Positions 1 to 6,702 of a stretch of 8,075 nt of DNA are shown here, piece by piece; the first letter of the stretch is position 1; every line of letters starts with the position of its first letter. Below the pieces are notes generated by a model. It had not been told where the DNA came from and searched no databases. It saw only the letters and a program-made list of their open reading frames with translations. The stretch comes from DAOUMF01 sp034411955 (GTDB lineage Bacteria > Chloroflexota > Dehalococcoidia > SM23-28-2 > RBG-16-64-32), in NCBI GenBank assembly GCA_034411955.1, contig DAOUMF010000060.1:1-8075 (forward strand), given 5' to 3'. Position numbers and translations under genes: made by a program.

Positions 1-230
1 GGCACATCGCGCGGCCCGACGTAGACCACCTTCGCTCGCCCCGTGGGAGTTGCGACAGGCTCCGGTACCCCTTCCACCGTCCGCGTCGTCGTGCTCGCCC
101 CGTCGGCGGCTGGGCCCAGAGGCTCCGGCGTCGCTGTCGGCTCCTGCGACCACACCCCGGAGCAGGCGGCGCCGATGATGATCGTCAGGGCGAGCGCGCC
201 AACGCCCGCCCACAGGGAGAAGCGTCTCAT
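1..230 (-). CDS. Putative lipoprotein, N-terminal part (cut by left edge)
   Basis: This is the 5' part of a minus-strand gene, 76 codons to the window edge with no stop. It starts at ATG 230-228, which overlaps the stop of the HAD gene as ATGA, so it is probably translated by coupling or re-initiation; no Shine-Dalgarno is visible. The N-terminus is Met-Arg-Arg, then a hydrophobic stretch (about residues 4-22), then Gly-Ala-Ala-Cys with Cys23. That is a fair lipobox, although Gly rather than Leu is at -3, so export as a membrane-anchored lipoprotein is likely but not certain. Residues about 28-66 are a low-complexity Thr/Pro/Glu/Ala-rich linker (for example EPTATPEPLG), typical of a flexible tether outside the membrane. 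The last visible residues (KVVYVGPRDV) look like the start of a folded beta-rich domain. Too little is present to name the function. Confidence 0.7.
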   Translation of the reverse strand, partial: MRRFSLWAGVGALALTIIIGAACSGVWSQEPTATPEPLGPAADGASTTTRTVEGVPEPVATPTGRAKVVYVGPRDV

Positions 231-1018
231 TTCGTGCTGCCGTCCGCGAACGGCGGCAGGCTCCGTATCTCGCCGACGCTGTCCACGGTGTAATCCGGCC
301 GCACGCTGCCCTCCACCTCGGGCGGGTCCTCTGCGGCCTCCACCGGCTCGTCCAAAGGCGGCCGACACCAGATCGCCGTCATCCCCTGCGCCTTAGCGCC
401 CTCCACGTCGGCCCGAAGGCTATCGCCCACCATCGCCGTCTCCTCCGGCGTCAGGCCCATCGCCTCCAGCGCGTGCTCGAAGATGCGCGGGTGCGGCTTC
501 ATGTAGCCGATGTCGCATGACAGAACCACCACTTCGAACAGCTCGGCCAGGCCCAAGTCCTCTAGCTCCTGGTGGAAGCGCGGGCCCCCGTAGCCGCGGT
601 TGGTCACGGAGCCCAGGCGAAAGCCCCGCTCTTTGAGCCATCGCAACGTCTCCAGGGAGTCCGGGAACAGGGTCCGCCCCAGGAACTGCCCGCCCAGGTT
701 CCACTCCTCCCACAACTCCTCCCCTTGCGCCTCCGTCAGCTTCAGCCCGTGGCGGGCCGCCACCCGCCGACAGATGTCCGGGTAGCCGGGATCGATGCTG
801 TCGCCGTGGAAGGCGCGGGCCGTCTCCAGTTCCATCTCCATCCGGATGTCGCGGGCCAGGAACCGCCGCTGATCGGTGACCTCCTCGCCCCACCTGCGCA
901 GCAGGTTCGATACGCGCTTCATCGTCTCGCCGCGGATCACGTCCAGCGGCGGCATGGAGGGGAAATGCCACAGCGTGTCGCCCAAATCGAACAGCACTGC
1001 GGTGATCGCGAGCGTCAT
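227..1018 (-). CDS. HAD-superfamily hydrolase (phosphatase-like), subfamily IA type
   Basis: A 263-residue haloacid dehalogenase-fold hydrolase, probably a small-molecule phosphatase in the cytoplasm; the substrate is unknown. All four HAD motifs are visible: motif I DLGDT with nucleophile Asp11 and acid/base Asp14; motif II Thr139-Asn140 (SVTN); motif III Lys174 (GYMKPHP); motif IV GDSLRAD with Asp199 and Asp204. Residues about 20-120 form the alpha-helical cap expected between motifs I and II. The start is ATG 1018, which overlaps the argG stop (ATGA). A GGAGGAGGGG stretch inside the argG end lies about 11 nt upstream. The frame stays open far upstream through argG, but that extension has no domain signature and is a shadow. 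Its place in the arg operon could mean a housekeeping or metabolite-repair role linked to arginine synthesis, but this is inference. Phosphoglycolate phosphatase-like enzymes share the same motifs, so no specific name is justified. Confidence 0.9.
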   Translation of the reverse strand: MTLAITAVLFDLGDTLWHFPSMPPLDVIRGETMKRVSNLLRRWGEEVTDQRRFLARDIRMEMELETARAFHGDSIDPGYPDICRRVAARHGLKLTEAQGEELWEEWNLGGQFLGRTLFPDSLETLRWLKERGFRLGSVTNRGYGGPRFHQELEDLGLAELFEVVVLSCDIGYMKPHPRIFEHALEAMGLTPEETAMVGDSLRADVEGAKAQGMTAIWCRPPLDEPVEAAEDPPEVEGSVRPDYTVDSVGEIRSLPPFADGSTK

Positions 1019-2226
1019 TCGCTGGGGGTCCCCTCCTCCCCCTGCACCTGCGCCTGCACTCGCACCGGCAGCCCCCAGATCTGGATGAACCCCGGCGCCG
1101 CCGTCCTGTCGTACCGGTCCTCCTTCTCGTACGTCGCCAGCGAGAAATCGTACAGGCTCTTCGGCGACTTCCGCCCCACCACCGTGGCCACGCCCTTGTG
1201 CAGCTTCACCCGCACCGTCCCCGTCACGTGCCGCTGCGTCGACTGCACGTAAGTCGCAATGTCCTGGTGGTGGGCCGTGAACCACAGCCCGTTGTAGATG
1301 ATCTCCGAGTACTCCTGCGCGATGCGCGCCTTCAGCCGGCGCTGGTCCTTGGACAGAGTCATCTGCTCCAGCGCCTCGTGGGCAGCCAGCAGCGTCACCG
1401 CCGCCGGCGCCTCGTATATCTCCCTCGATTTGATCCCGACGAGCCTGTCCTCCACCATGTCCACCCGCCCCACCCCGTGCTCGCCAGCCAGTTCGTTGAG
1501 CCTCAGCACCAGCGGCGCCGCGGCCGTCTCTCGACCGTCCAGCGACACCGGCAGCCCCGCCTCGAAGCCTATCTCCACGTAGGCGGGGGCGTCCGGCGCC
1601 TCCGCCGGCGAAACCGTCCACTGGTAGACATCGGCCGGGGGCTCCCGCCAGGGGTCCTCCAGCACTCCGCACTCAATGCTGCGGCCCCACAGGTTCTCGT
1701 CGATGGAGTAGGGGCTGGCGCGGGTCACCGGCACCGGAATGGAATGCTCGTGGGCGTAGGCGATCTCCCCCTCACGATCCATGTCCCAGTCCCGAACCGG
1801 GGCGACGATGCGCAGCTCCGGCGCCAGCGCCTGCACCGCCACGTCGAACCGCACCTGGTCGTTCCCCTTGCCCGTGCAACCGTGCCCGACGGCTGTCGCG
1901 CCTTCGGCCCGCGCCACCTCCGCCAGCTCGCGGGCGATGAGCGGACGGGCCAGCGCCGTCGCCAGGGGGTAGTGCCCCTGATAGATGGCCCCGGCGGCCA
2001 GCGCCGGGAAAGCGAAGTGGCGCGCGAATGTCTCCTGAGCGTCCCGCCACACGAATTTGGCCGCCCCCGCCCCCACCGCTCGCGACTGCGCCTCCTCACG
2101 CCCCCGTTGCATCCCGACATCCACAGTGAGGGCGATCACCTCGTAGTCGCGCTCCTCCTTGAGCCAGCGCACGGCCACCGACGTGTCCAATCCACCGGAG
2201 TACGCAAGGACTACCTTCTCACCCAT
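1015..2226 (-). CDS. argG: Argininosuccinate synthase
   Basis: ArgG joins citrulline and aspartate using ATP, releasing AMP and pyrophosphate, to give argininosuccinate, the penultimate step of arginine synthesis. The 403-residue length is normal for the family. Diagnostic segments are the N-terminal PP-loop AYSGGLDTS (residues 8-16) that binds ATP, GHGCTGKGNDQVRFD (114-128) in the citrulline/aspartate site, and SIDENLWGRSIECG (174-187). The C-terminal oligomerisation part is complete. The start is ATG 2226, 9 nt after the argD stop; GAGGG overlapping that stop gives a reasonable ribosome site about 7 nt upstream. It follows argD directly, so an ornithine carbamoyltransferase (argF) gene is missing between the acetyl-route genes and this one, and argH does not follow: both must be elsewhere. 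The stop overlaps the HAD gene start by 4 nt. Function is not in doubt. Confidence 0.98.
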   Translation of the reverse strand: MGEKVVLAYSGGLDTSVAVRWLKEERDYEVIALTVDVGMQRGREEAQSRAVGAGAAKFVWRDAQETFARHFAFPALAAGAIYQGHYPLATALARPLIARELAEVARAEGATAVGHGCTGKGNDQVRFDVAVQALAPELRIVAPVRDWDMDREGEIAYAHEHSIPVPVTRASPYSIDENLWGRSIECGVLEDPWREPPADVYQWTVSPAEAPDAPAYVEIGFEAGLPVSLDGRETAAAPLVLRLNELAGEHGVGRVDMVEDRLVGIKSREIYEAPAAVTLLAAHEALEQMTLSKDQRRLKARIAQEYSEIIYNGLWFTAHHQDIATYVQSTQRHVTGTVRVKLHKGVATVVGRKSPKSLYDFSLATYEKEDRYDRTAAPGFIQIWGLPVRVQAQVQGEEGTPSE

Positions 2227-2235
2227 GGGAGACCC

Positions 2236-3438
2236 TCACTTTGGCGTGCCCGCCTCGATCCGACCCAGCACCCGCTCCACGATCTCCACCGCCCGGTCTA
2301 GCTCCTCCTCCGTGATCGTCAGCGACGGCATCAGCCGCAACGCCGTGGGCTTCACGTTGTTGGCCAGCAGCCCCTCCTCCAGACACAGCAGCATCGCCTC
2401 CTCCGCCACTTCTCGGTCCAGCTCCATGGCCCAGAGCAACCCCTTCCCACGCACCTCCGTCACCATCGGGTGACGGTCCGCCAGCGAGCGCAGGCGCCGC
2501 TCCACATGCTCCCCCTTCTTCGCCACCTGGCCCGGCACGTCGTTCTCGATCACGTACTTGAGCACCGTGTGGCCCACGTGCGTGGCCAGAGGATTGCCGC
2601 CGAACGTCGTGCCGTGCTCGCCCAGGGCCAGCGCCGCGCAGTGGTCCTTGGCCAGGAACGCCCCGATGGGGAAGCCGCCGCCCAGCCCCTTGGCCACCGC
2701 CATCACGTCCACCTCGACGCCGTACAACTGGTGAGCGAACAGCGCCCCGGTCCGGCCCACCCCGGTCTGGACCTCGTCCACCATCAGCAGAATGCCCGCC
2801 TCGTCGCACCAGGCGCGCACCTGTGGAAAGTAGTCATCGTCGGGGATGTTGACGCCGCCCTCGCCCTGGATCACCTCCAGGAGGACGGCTACCGTCTTGC
2901 CGGTCGTCGCCCGCTTGATCGCCTCCGCGTCGTTGAACGGCACCCGCACGAACCCCTCTACCAGCGGCGTGAACGGCGCGCGGTACTTCTCGGTGGCCGT
3001 AGCCGTTACCGTGGCCAGAGTGCGGCCATGGAAAGCGCCCTCGGCGACGATGATCTCATAGGCACCATCGCGCTTCACTTTGCCCCACTTGCGGGCCACT
3101 TTGATGCACCCCTCCACCGCCTCCCCCCCGCTGTTGCAGAAGAACACCTTGTCCAGGCATGTGTGCTGGCACAGGAGCTGAGCCAGCTTGATCTGGGGCA
3201 CCGTGTAGTAGTAGTTGGACACCTGCATCAGGGTCGGCGCTTGCTCCTGGATGGCCTTCACCACCAGCGGATTGCAGTGGCCGAGGGTCACCGAAGCGAT
3301 CCCCGCCACGCAGTCCACGTATTCCCGGCCGTCCTCGTCCCAGACGCGGCTGCCCTCACCCCGAACCAGGGTCACCGGCAGCCGTCTCCCGGTGGGAAAG
3401 AAGTATCTGCTTTCGAGCTCTGCCCAGTTCTCTTTCAT
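2236..3438 (-). CDS. argD: Acetylornithine aminotransferase (class III, PLP)
   Basis: This 400-residue class III PLP-dependent aminotransferase is expected to convert N-acetylglutamate semialdehyde plus glutamate to N-acetylornithine plus 2-oxoglutarate. Visible family features are the SNYYYT substrate/phosphate region (74-79), FFCNSGGEA (99-107), the AFHGRT segment (135-140), LLMVDEVQTGVGRTG (217-231) with Asp221 contacting the PLP ring nitrogen, VAKGLGGGFPIGA with Schiff-base Lys250, and TTFGGNPLA (277-285). Start ATG 3438 has GGAG 4 nt upstream and lies 10 nt from the argB stop. Related enzymes (ornithine, succinylornithine, LysW-carrier or 4-aminobutyrate aminotransferases) share this fold; the position between argB and argG decides for ArgD. 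Some bacterial ArgD enzymes also serve lysine synthesis as N-succinyl-diaminopimelate aminotransferase, which cannot be judged from sequence. FFCNSGGEAVEG departs slightly from the commoner NSGAEANE wording but keeps the key residues. Confidence 0.96.
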   Translation of the reverse strand: MKENWAELESRYFFPTGRRLPVTLVRGEGSRVWDEDGREYVDCVAGIASVTLGHCNPLVVKAIQEQAPTLMQVSNYYYTVPQIKLAQLLCQHTCLDKVFFCNSGGEAVEGCIKVARKWGKVKRDGAYEIIVAEGAFHGRTLATVTATATEKYRAPFTPLVEGFVRVPFNDAEAIKRATTGKTVAVLLEVIQGEGGVNIPDDDYFPQVRAWCDEAGILLMVDEVQTGVGRTGALFAHQLYGVEVDVMAVAKGLGGGFPIGAFLAKDHCAALALGEHGTTFGGNPLATHVGHTVLKYVIENDVPGQVAKKGEHVERRLRSLADRHPMVTEVRGKGLLWAMELDREVAEEAMLLCLEEGLLANNVKPTALRLMPSLTITEEELDRAVEIVERVLGRIEAGTPK

Positions 3439-3448
3439 AGCGCTCCGT

Positions 3449-4222
3449 TCATCCTACCACTGTGCCCGTTCTCTCTTCGATAGCCTCGACCAGCGCGCCC
3501 GCCTTCCGGCCATCGACGATCACGCTGTGACAGCCGGAACCGGCCGCGCGGAGACAGGCCTCCACCTTGGGGATCATCCCTCCCTCAACGACGCCCGCCT
3601 CGCTCAGGGCGTTCGCCCGGGCCGGAGACAGCGCCGTGACGGTGCGGCCGCCCTCATCGCGGATGCCGGGGACATCGCTGAGGAAGACAAGCCAGCGGGC
3701 GGCCAACGCCTCCGCCACCGCTCCCGCCGCGGTATCGGCGTTGATGTTCAGGAGTTGGCCCGTAGGCGCCTCCCCCCGCCACTCGACGGCGATGGGCGCC
3801 ACCACCGGCACGAACCCGTCGTCCAGCAGGTCCAGCAGCGGCCGCGTGTCCACCTCCGCCACCTCGCCCACGAACCCCAGCCTCTTGTCCAGGACCCGAG
3901 CCTTAAGCAGACCGCCGTCGGCGCCCGAAAGGCCCACGGCACGGCCGCCTGCGGCGGCCAGCGCTGCCACCAGTCCCTTGTTGACCACCCCCGCCAGCAC
4001 CGCCACCACGACCTCCAGCGTCCGCTCGTCAGTCACCCGCAGCCCTCGCTCGAAGCGGGTGGGCACGTCGTGCAGCTTCAACCACTCGCTTATCAGGGCG
4101 CCGCCGCCGTGCACCACTATCGGCCTCAGGCCCCGGCGCTGAAGGGCCACGACATCCTCCAGCGTCGTGTCGTGGGCCCCCAGCGTCGACCCGCCTATCT
4201 TCGCGACCAGAATGTCAGACAT
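3449..4222 (-). CDS. argB: Acetylglutamate kinase, short form
   Basis: ArgB phosphorylates N-acetylglutamate with ATP, giving N-acetylglutamyl phosphate, the second acetyl-route step. At 257 residues it belongs to the amino acid kinase family and matches the short E. coli-type enzyme. Visible features are Lys8 in KIGGS, the glycine loop HGGG (38-41), Arg62 in GLRVTD, VGLSGADGG (96-104), the acetylglutamate-binding NINADT with Asp163, LSDVPG (181-186) and GGMIPKV with Lys219. Lys8, Asp163 and Lys219 line up well with the catalytic Lys8, Asp162 and Lys217 of the E. coli enzyme. It lacks the extra N-terminal helix of the longer hexameric forms that are inhibited by arginine, so feedback inhibition here is doubtful (family knowledge, not shown). 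Start ATG 4222 lies 21 nt after argJ with no clear Shine-Dalgarno. LysZ-type kinases for LysW-carried substrates are similar in length, but no lysW is present and the neighbours are acetyl-route enzymes. Confidence 0.96.
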   Translation of the reverse strand: MSDILVAKIGGSTLGAHDTTLEDVVALQRRGLRPIVVHGGGALISEWLKLHDVPTRFERGLRVTDERTLEVVVAVLAGVVNKGLVAALAAAGGRAVGLSGADGGLLKARVLDKRLGFVGEVAEVDTRPLLDLLDDGFVPVVAPIAVEWRGEAPTGQLLNINADTAAGAVAEALAARWLVFLSDVPGIRDEGGRTVTALSPARANALSEAGVVEGGMIPKVEACLRAAGSGCHSVIVDGRKAGALVEAIEERTGTVVG

Positions 4223-4243
4223 GTCTGCCCAATCCAGGGCCCC

Positions 4244-5479
4244 TCACGTAGTGTACAGGCTGTTGAGGCGCACGTACTCCTCCGTCAGGTCCGATCCCCA
4301 GGCCATCGCCGCCTCATCGCCGAGGCCCAGGTCCACCCGAAAGCGCACCTCCGGCGCCTCGAAGTACGGCTTCGCCGTCCCCTCGTCGAGCGGCTGCGGC
4401 GACCCGTTCCTCAAGAGGCAGAGATCGCCGCCCTGGGCGTCCACCAGCCACAGAGTGGTCCTCGCTTCCTCCATGCGGCAGCCGGAGTTGCCCACGGCCG
4501 CCAGCACGCGACCCCAATTGGGGTCATGTCCGTACACCGCCGTCTTCACCGCCAGCGAGCGCACCACCTCCCGCGCCGCCCGGCGCGCGTCCTCCGCCGA
4601 CGCGGCGCCCACGACCGTCGCCTCGATCACCTTCGTCCCCCCCTCAGCGTCGGCCACGATCGCCTTCGCCAGGTCGGTGCACACCTGGGTGAGCGCCGAA
4701 GCGAACACAGGCGCCAGCGCGTGCCCGTCGCCGATCTCCTCGCCGCCCGCGAGGCCGTTGGCCAGGACCACCACCATGTCGTTGGTACTTGTGTCGCTGT
4801 CCACGTCGATCATGTTGAAGGATACGTCCACCGCCTCCTTCAGCGCCCTCGACAGGAACGGCCCCGCCACCGGCGCATCGCTGGTGACAAACGCCAGCAT
4901 CGTCGCCATGTCGGGGTGGATCATCCCCGCCCCCTTGCAGGCCCCGCCCAACGTGTACCCCCCGAACCGCACCGCCGACTGCTTGGGCCGGGTATCCGTG
5001 GTCACGATCCCCTGGGCGAACGCCAGCCCGCCGCCCGTCGACAGCTCGATCGCCTCGATCCCGTGGCGCATGCGCTCCATGGGCAGGAAGGTGCCGATGA
5101 CCCCCGTGGAGGCCACCACCACCTGGTGCGGGTCAAGCCCCACCCTGGCGGCGGCGAGCTGTGCCATCTCCACCGCGTCCCGCACCCCCTGCTCGCCGGT
5201 GGCCGCGTTGGCGCAGCCGCTGCTGGCGATGACCGCCTGCGCCCGACCGTCGGCCAGGTGCTTCCGCGTGATCACCACCGGAGCCGCCACGACGTTGCAC
5301 TGGGTGTATACGCCAGCCGCCACGCACGGCGCCTCCGAGTACAGCAACGCCACGTCCAGCTTGTCCCAGTTCGGCCGCATGCGGGCCCGCACCGCCCCCG
5401 CCACGAACCCCCTGGCGCTCGTTACGCCGCCCTCAGCGACCTCCTCGATTCTCTCGCTCATAGCTGCCTCAGAATACAC
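4244..5479 (-). CDS. argJ: Glutamate N-acetyltransferase / ornithine acetyltransferase
   Basis: ArgJ transfers the acetyl group from N-acetylornithine to glutamate, releasing ornithine and regenerating acetylglutamate; bifunctional forms also make acetylglutamate from acetyl-CoA. The protein is 411 residues from the GTG start used here. It is made as a precursor that cuts itself before a threonine: the segment KGAGMIHPDMATML is present, with the nucleophile Thr193 (Thr187 if counted from the ATG at 5461) starting the beta chain. NWGRVLAAVGNSGC near the C-terminus and the final EYVRLNSLYTT match the family. Start choice: GTG 5479 has AGGAGG exactly 7 nt upstream, while ATG 5461 has only GAGG 5 nt upstream; both keep the whole domain. 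I prefer the GTG, moderately. Whether it is bifunctional cannot be told from sequence. It is 11 nt after argC and 21 nt before argB. Confidence 0.96.
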   Translation of the reverse strand: MYSEAAMSERIEEVAEGGVTSARGFVAGAVRARMRPNWDKLDVALLYSEAPCVAAGVYTQCNVVAAPVVITRKHLADGRAQAVIASSGCANAATGEQGVRDAVEMAQLAAARVGLDPHQVVVASTGVIGTFLPMERMRHGIEAIELSTGGGLAFAQGIVTTDTRPKQSAVRFGGYTLGGACKGAGMIHPDMATMLAFVTSDAPVAGPFLSRALKEAVDVSFNMIDVDSDTSTNDMVVVLANGLAGGEEIGDGHALAPVFASALTQVCTDLAKAIVADAEGGTKVIEATVVGAASAEDARRAAREVVRSLAVKTAVYGHDPNWGRVLAAVGNSGCRMEEARTTLWLVDAQGGDLCLLRNGSPQPLDEGTAKPYFEAPEVRFRVDLGLGDEAAMAWGSDLTEEYVRLNSLYTT

Positions 5480-5486
5480 GACCTCT

Positions 5487-5492
5487 CCTCCT
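5487..5492 (-). promoter_or_regulatory. argJ ribosome binding site (supports GTG start)
   Basis: On the minus strand AGGAGG begins inside the argC stop codon (TAG) and ends 7 nt before GTG 5479, an ideal spacing. It lies 25 nt from the in-frame ATG 5461, which is too far. This favours the GTG as the argJ start. The overlap with the argC stop also suits translational coupling. Confidence 0.65.
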
Positions 5493-6531
5493 ACGGGTAG
5501 ACCGCCGGGGCCTCCAGTCCGGTCGTCTCCGGCAACCCCAGCATGGCGTTCATGTTCTGGATCGCCTGGCCAGCCGCGCCCTTGACCAGGTTGTCGATGA
5601 CGCTGACCACCACCAGCCGCTCCGTCCGCGGGTCGACGGTGGGATAGACCAGGCACATGTTGCTCCCGGACACCTGCTTCGTCGCCGGAGGCGAGTCCAC
5701 CACCCGCACGAACGGCTCGCCCCTGTAGAACTCGCGGTACAGATCTCGGGCTTCTTCCCCGCTGCCCACCGTTCCCGCCGACAGGGGCGCGTAGCAGGTG
5801 GAGAGAATGCCCCGCGACATGGGAATCAGATGCGGCGTGAACGTCACCTTGGGCCGCGGTAGCTCCGCCCCCTCCGCCCGCGGCCACATCGCCGCCAGCT
5901 CCTGCACCATCTCCGGCAGGTGACGGTGCCCCGCCAGCCCGTAGGCCGACACGCTCTCGTCCGCCTCCGCGAAGTGGTAGGTGAGGCCCAGAGAGCGGCC
6001 CGCGCCTGAGATGCCGGACTTGGAGTCGATGATCACCTCGGGGCCGATGACGCCCTCCTTCGCCGCCGGGGCCAGCGCCAGCAGGGCGCTCTCCGGGTAG
6101 CAGCCGGGGTTGGCGATCAGCCGCGACGTTCGCACTGCCTCTCGGTTCAGCTCCGTCAGCCCATAGGCCGCCCGCGGCAGCAGGTCCGGCGCCGGGTGCT
6201 CCACCCCGTACCACTGCGTGTACTCCTGGTGGTCGCGCAGGCGGAAGTCCGCACTTATGTCGACTACCGGCACGCCGGCCCGCACCAGCGGCGCCACCGC
6301 CTCAGCGCTGGCCGCGTGAGGCAGCGCCGAGAACACGAAATCGACATCCCCCACCTCCTCGCCGATGGTCAGGTCGTAGCAGGCCAGGTGGGGGAACACC
6401 TCGGCCAGGGGCTTACCGGCGGCGCTGCGGCCGCTGACGCCGGTCAGCCGCACCTCCGGGTGCACGCGGAGGAGCCGCGCCAGCTCCGCGCCGGCGTAGC
6501 CCGTAACGTTGATGATGCCTGCCCTCACCAT
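5491..6531 (-). CDS. argC: N-acetyl-gamma-glutamyl-phosphate reductase
   Basis: ArgC reduces N-acetylglutamyl phosphate with NADPH to N-acetylglutamate semialdehyde. The protein is 346 residues, normal for the family. Visible features are the N-terminal nucleotide-binding segment VTGYAGAELARLL (9-21), SALPHAAS (68-75), DISADFRLRD (91-100), YGLTELNR (123-130), the catalytic cysteine in NPGCYPE (Cys144) and GLAGHRHLPEM carrying the conserved active-site histidine. Start ATG 6531 has a strong GGGAGGAG site ending 3 nt upstream (GGAGG spaced 5 nt). The frame stays open 10 codons further, but that stretch covers the ribosome site and the hairpin tail, so it is not coding. It is the first gene of the arg operon, preceded by its own promoter and a structured leader. 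LysY of the LysW route is a relative, but the argJ neighbour and no lysW argue for ArgC. Confidence 0.97.
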   Translation of the reverse strand: MVRAGIINVTGYAGAELARLLRVHPEVRLTGVSGRSAAGKPLAEVFPHLACYDLTIGEEVGDVDFVFSALPHAASAEAVAPLVRAGVPVVDISADFRLRDHQEYTQWYGVEHPAPDLLPRAAYGLTELNREAVRTSRLIANPGCYPESALLALAPAAKEGVIGPEVIIDSKSGISGAGRSLGLTYHFAEADESVSAYGLAGHRHLPEMVQELAAMWPRAEGAELPRPKVTFTPHLIPMSRGILSTCYAPLSAGTVGSGEEARDLYREFYRGEPFVRVVDSPPATKQVSGSNMCLVYPTVDPRTERLVVVSVIDNLVKGAAGQAIQNMNAMLGLPETTGLEAPAVYP

Positions 6532-6534
6532 GAT

Positions 6535-6542
6535 CTCCTCCC
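6535..6542 (-). promoter_or_regulatory. argC ribosome binding site
   Basis: GGGAGGAG on the minus strand, with its GGAGG core 5 nt before ATG 6531. It fixes the argC start and lies 12 nt after the end of the leader hairpin stem, so folding of the leader could affect access to it. Confidence 0.8.
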
Positions 6543-6554
6543 GAAAATCAAATC

Positions 6555-6579
6555 GCCCCACCGCTTGCAGCGGTGGGGC
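6555..6579 (-). terminator. Leader hairpin before argC (terminator- or attenuator-like)
   Basis: A perfect 10-bp inverted repeat: arm GCCCCACCGC (6579-6570), loop TGCAA, arm GCGGTGGGGC (6564-6555). On the minus strand it is followed by GATTTGATTTT, an imperfect T-tract; on the plus strand no T-tract follows. It lies inside the predicted argC leader, downstream of the arg promoter. It could therefore end transcripts from the radical SAM gene, act as an attenuator for the arg operon, or be the palindrome of a decayed IS200/IS605-type element end. Stem strength is certain; function is inferred. Confidence 0.6.
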
Positions 6580-6702
6580 TTCCGGTTTACAGTCTGCTTT
6601 CGACTGCTAGCGACTGCGCGCGGGCACAGGGAACCCACCGCCGAACGAAGGTCGCGGTCGCGGTCGGGCCTCTCTCGTCCACAGCACAGTCATGATGCCG
6701 AA

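Larger units (their letters stand above)
6532..6696 (-). promoter_or_regulatory. Predicted argC 5' leader with competing base-pairing segments
   Basis: About 165 nt lie between the predicted transcription start (A6696) and the argC start. From 5' to 3' the leader holds a CGACCG-type tandem run (6666-6650), GCGGTGGG (6641-6634), two GCAGTCG copies (6617-6611 and 6607-6601), CAGACTG (6596-6590), the 10-bp hairpin (6579-6555) and the ribosome site. GCGGTGGG is identical to the first 8 nt of the hairpin's 3' arm and complementary to CCCACCGC (6577-6570) in its 5' arm, so two exclusive folds are possible. Either CAGTC copy can pair with GACTG. No known riboswitch or T-box consensus is recognised. 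Regulation is inferred from geometry only. Confidence 0.45.

Noticed and set aside
1019..1672. N-terminal extension of the HAD frame through argG
   Set aside because: The extra residues are Gly/Ala/Arg-rich without motifs and lie wholly inside argG; the HAD fold begins at the ATG overlapping the argG stop.
1198..2301. Plus-strand open frame of 367 codons, and a similar one at 2470-3483
   Set aside because: Antisense to argG and argD respectively, with His/Arg/Leu-rich shadow composition and no start signals.
3215..5500. Plus-strand open frame of 761 codons
   Set aside because: It runs antisense to argJ, argB and argD, is rich in His/Arg/Pro/Ala with no domain motif, and is the usual codon-position shadow of high-GC genes.
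3449..6531. LysW-dependent lysine/arginine cluster (LysZ/LysY relatives)
   Set aside because: No small acidic zinc-binding LysW gene is present, and ArgJ with the NINADT ArgB motif indicates the acetyl route.
6532..6700. T-box leader (GGTGGG resembles part of the T-box consensus)
   Set aside because: The full AGGGTGG-ACCGCG type core is absent and no specifier loop can be placed.
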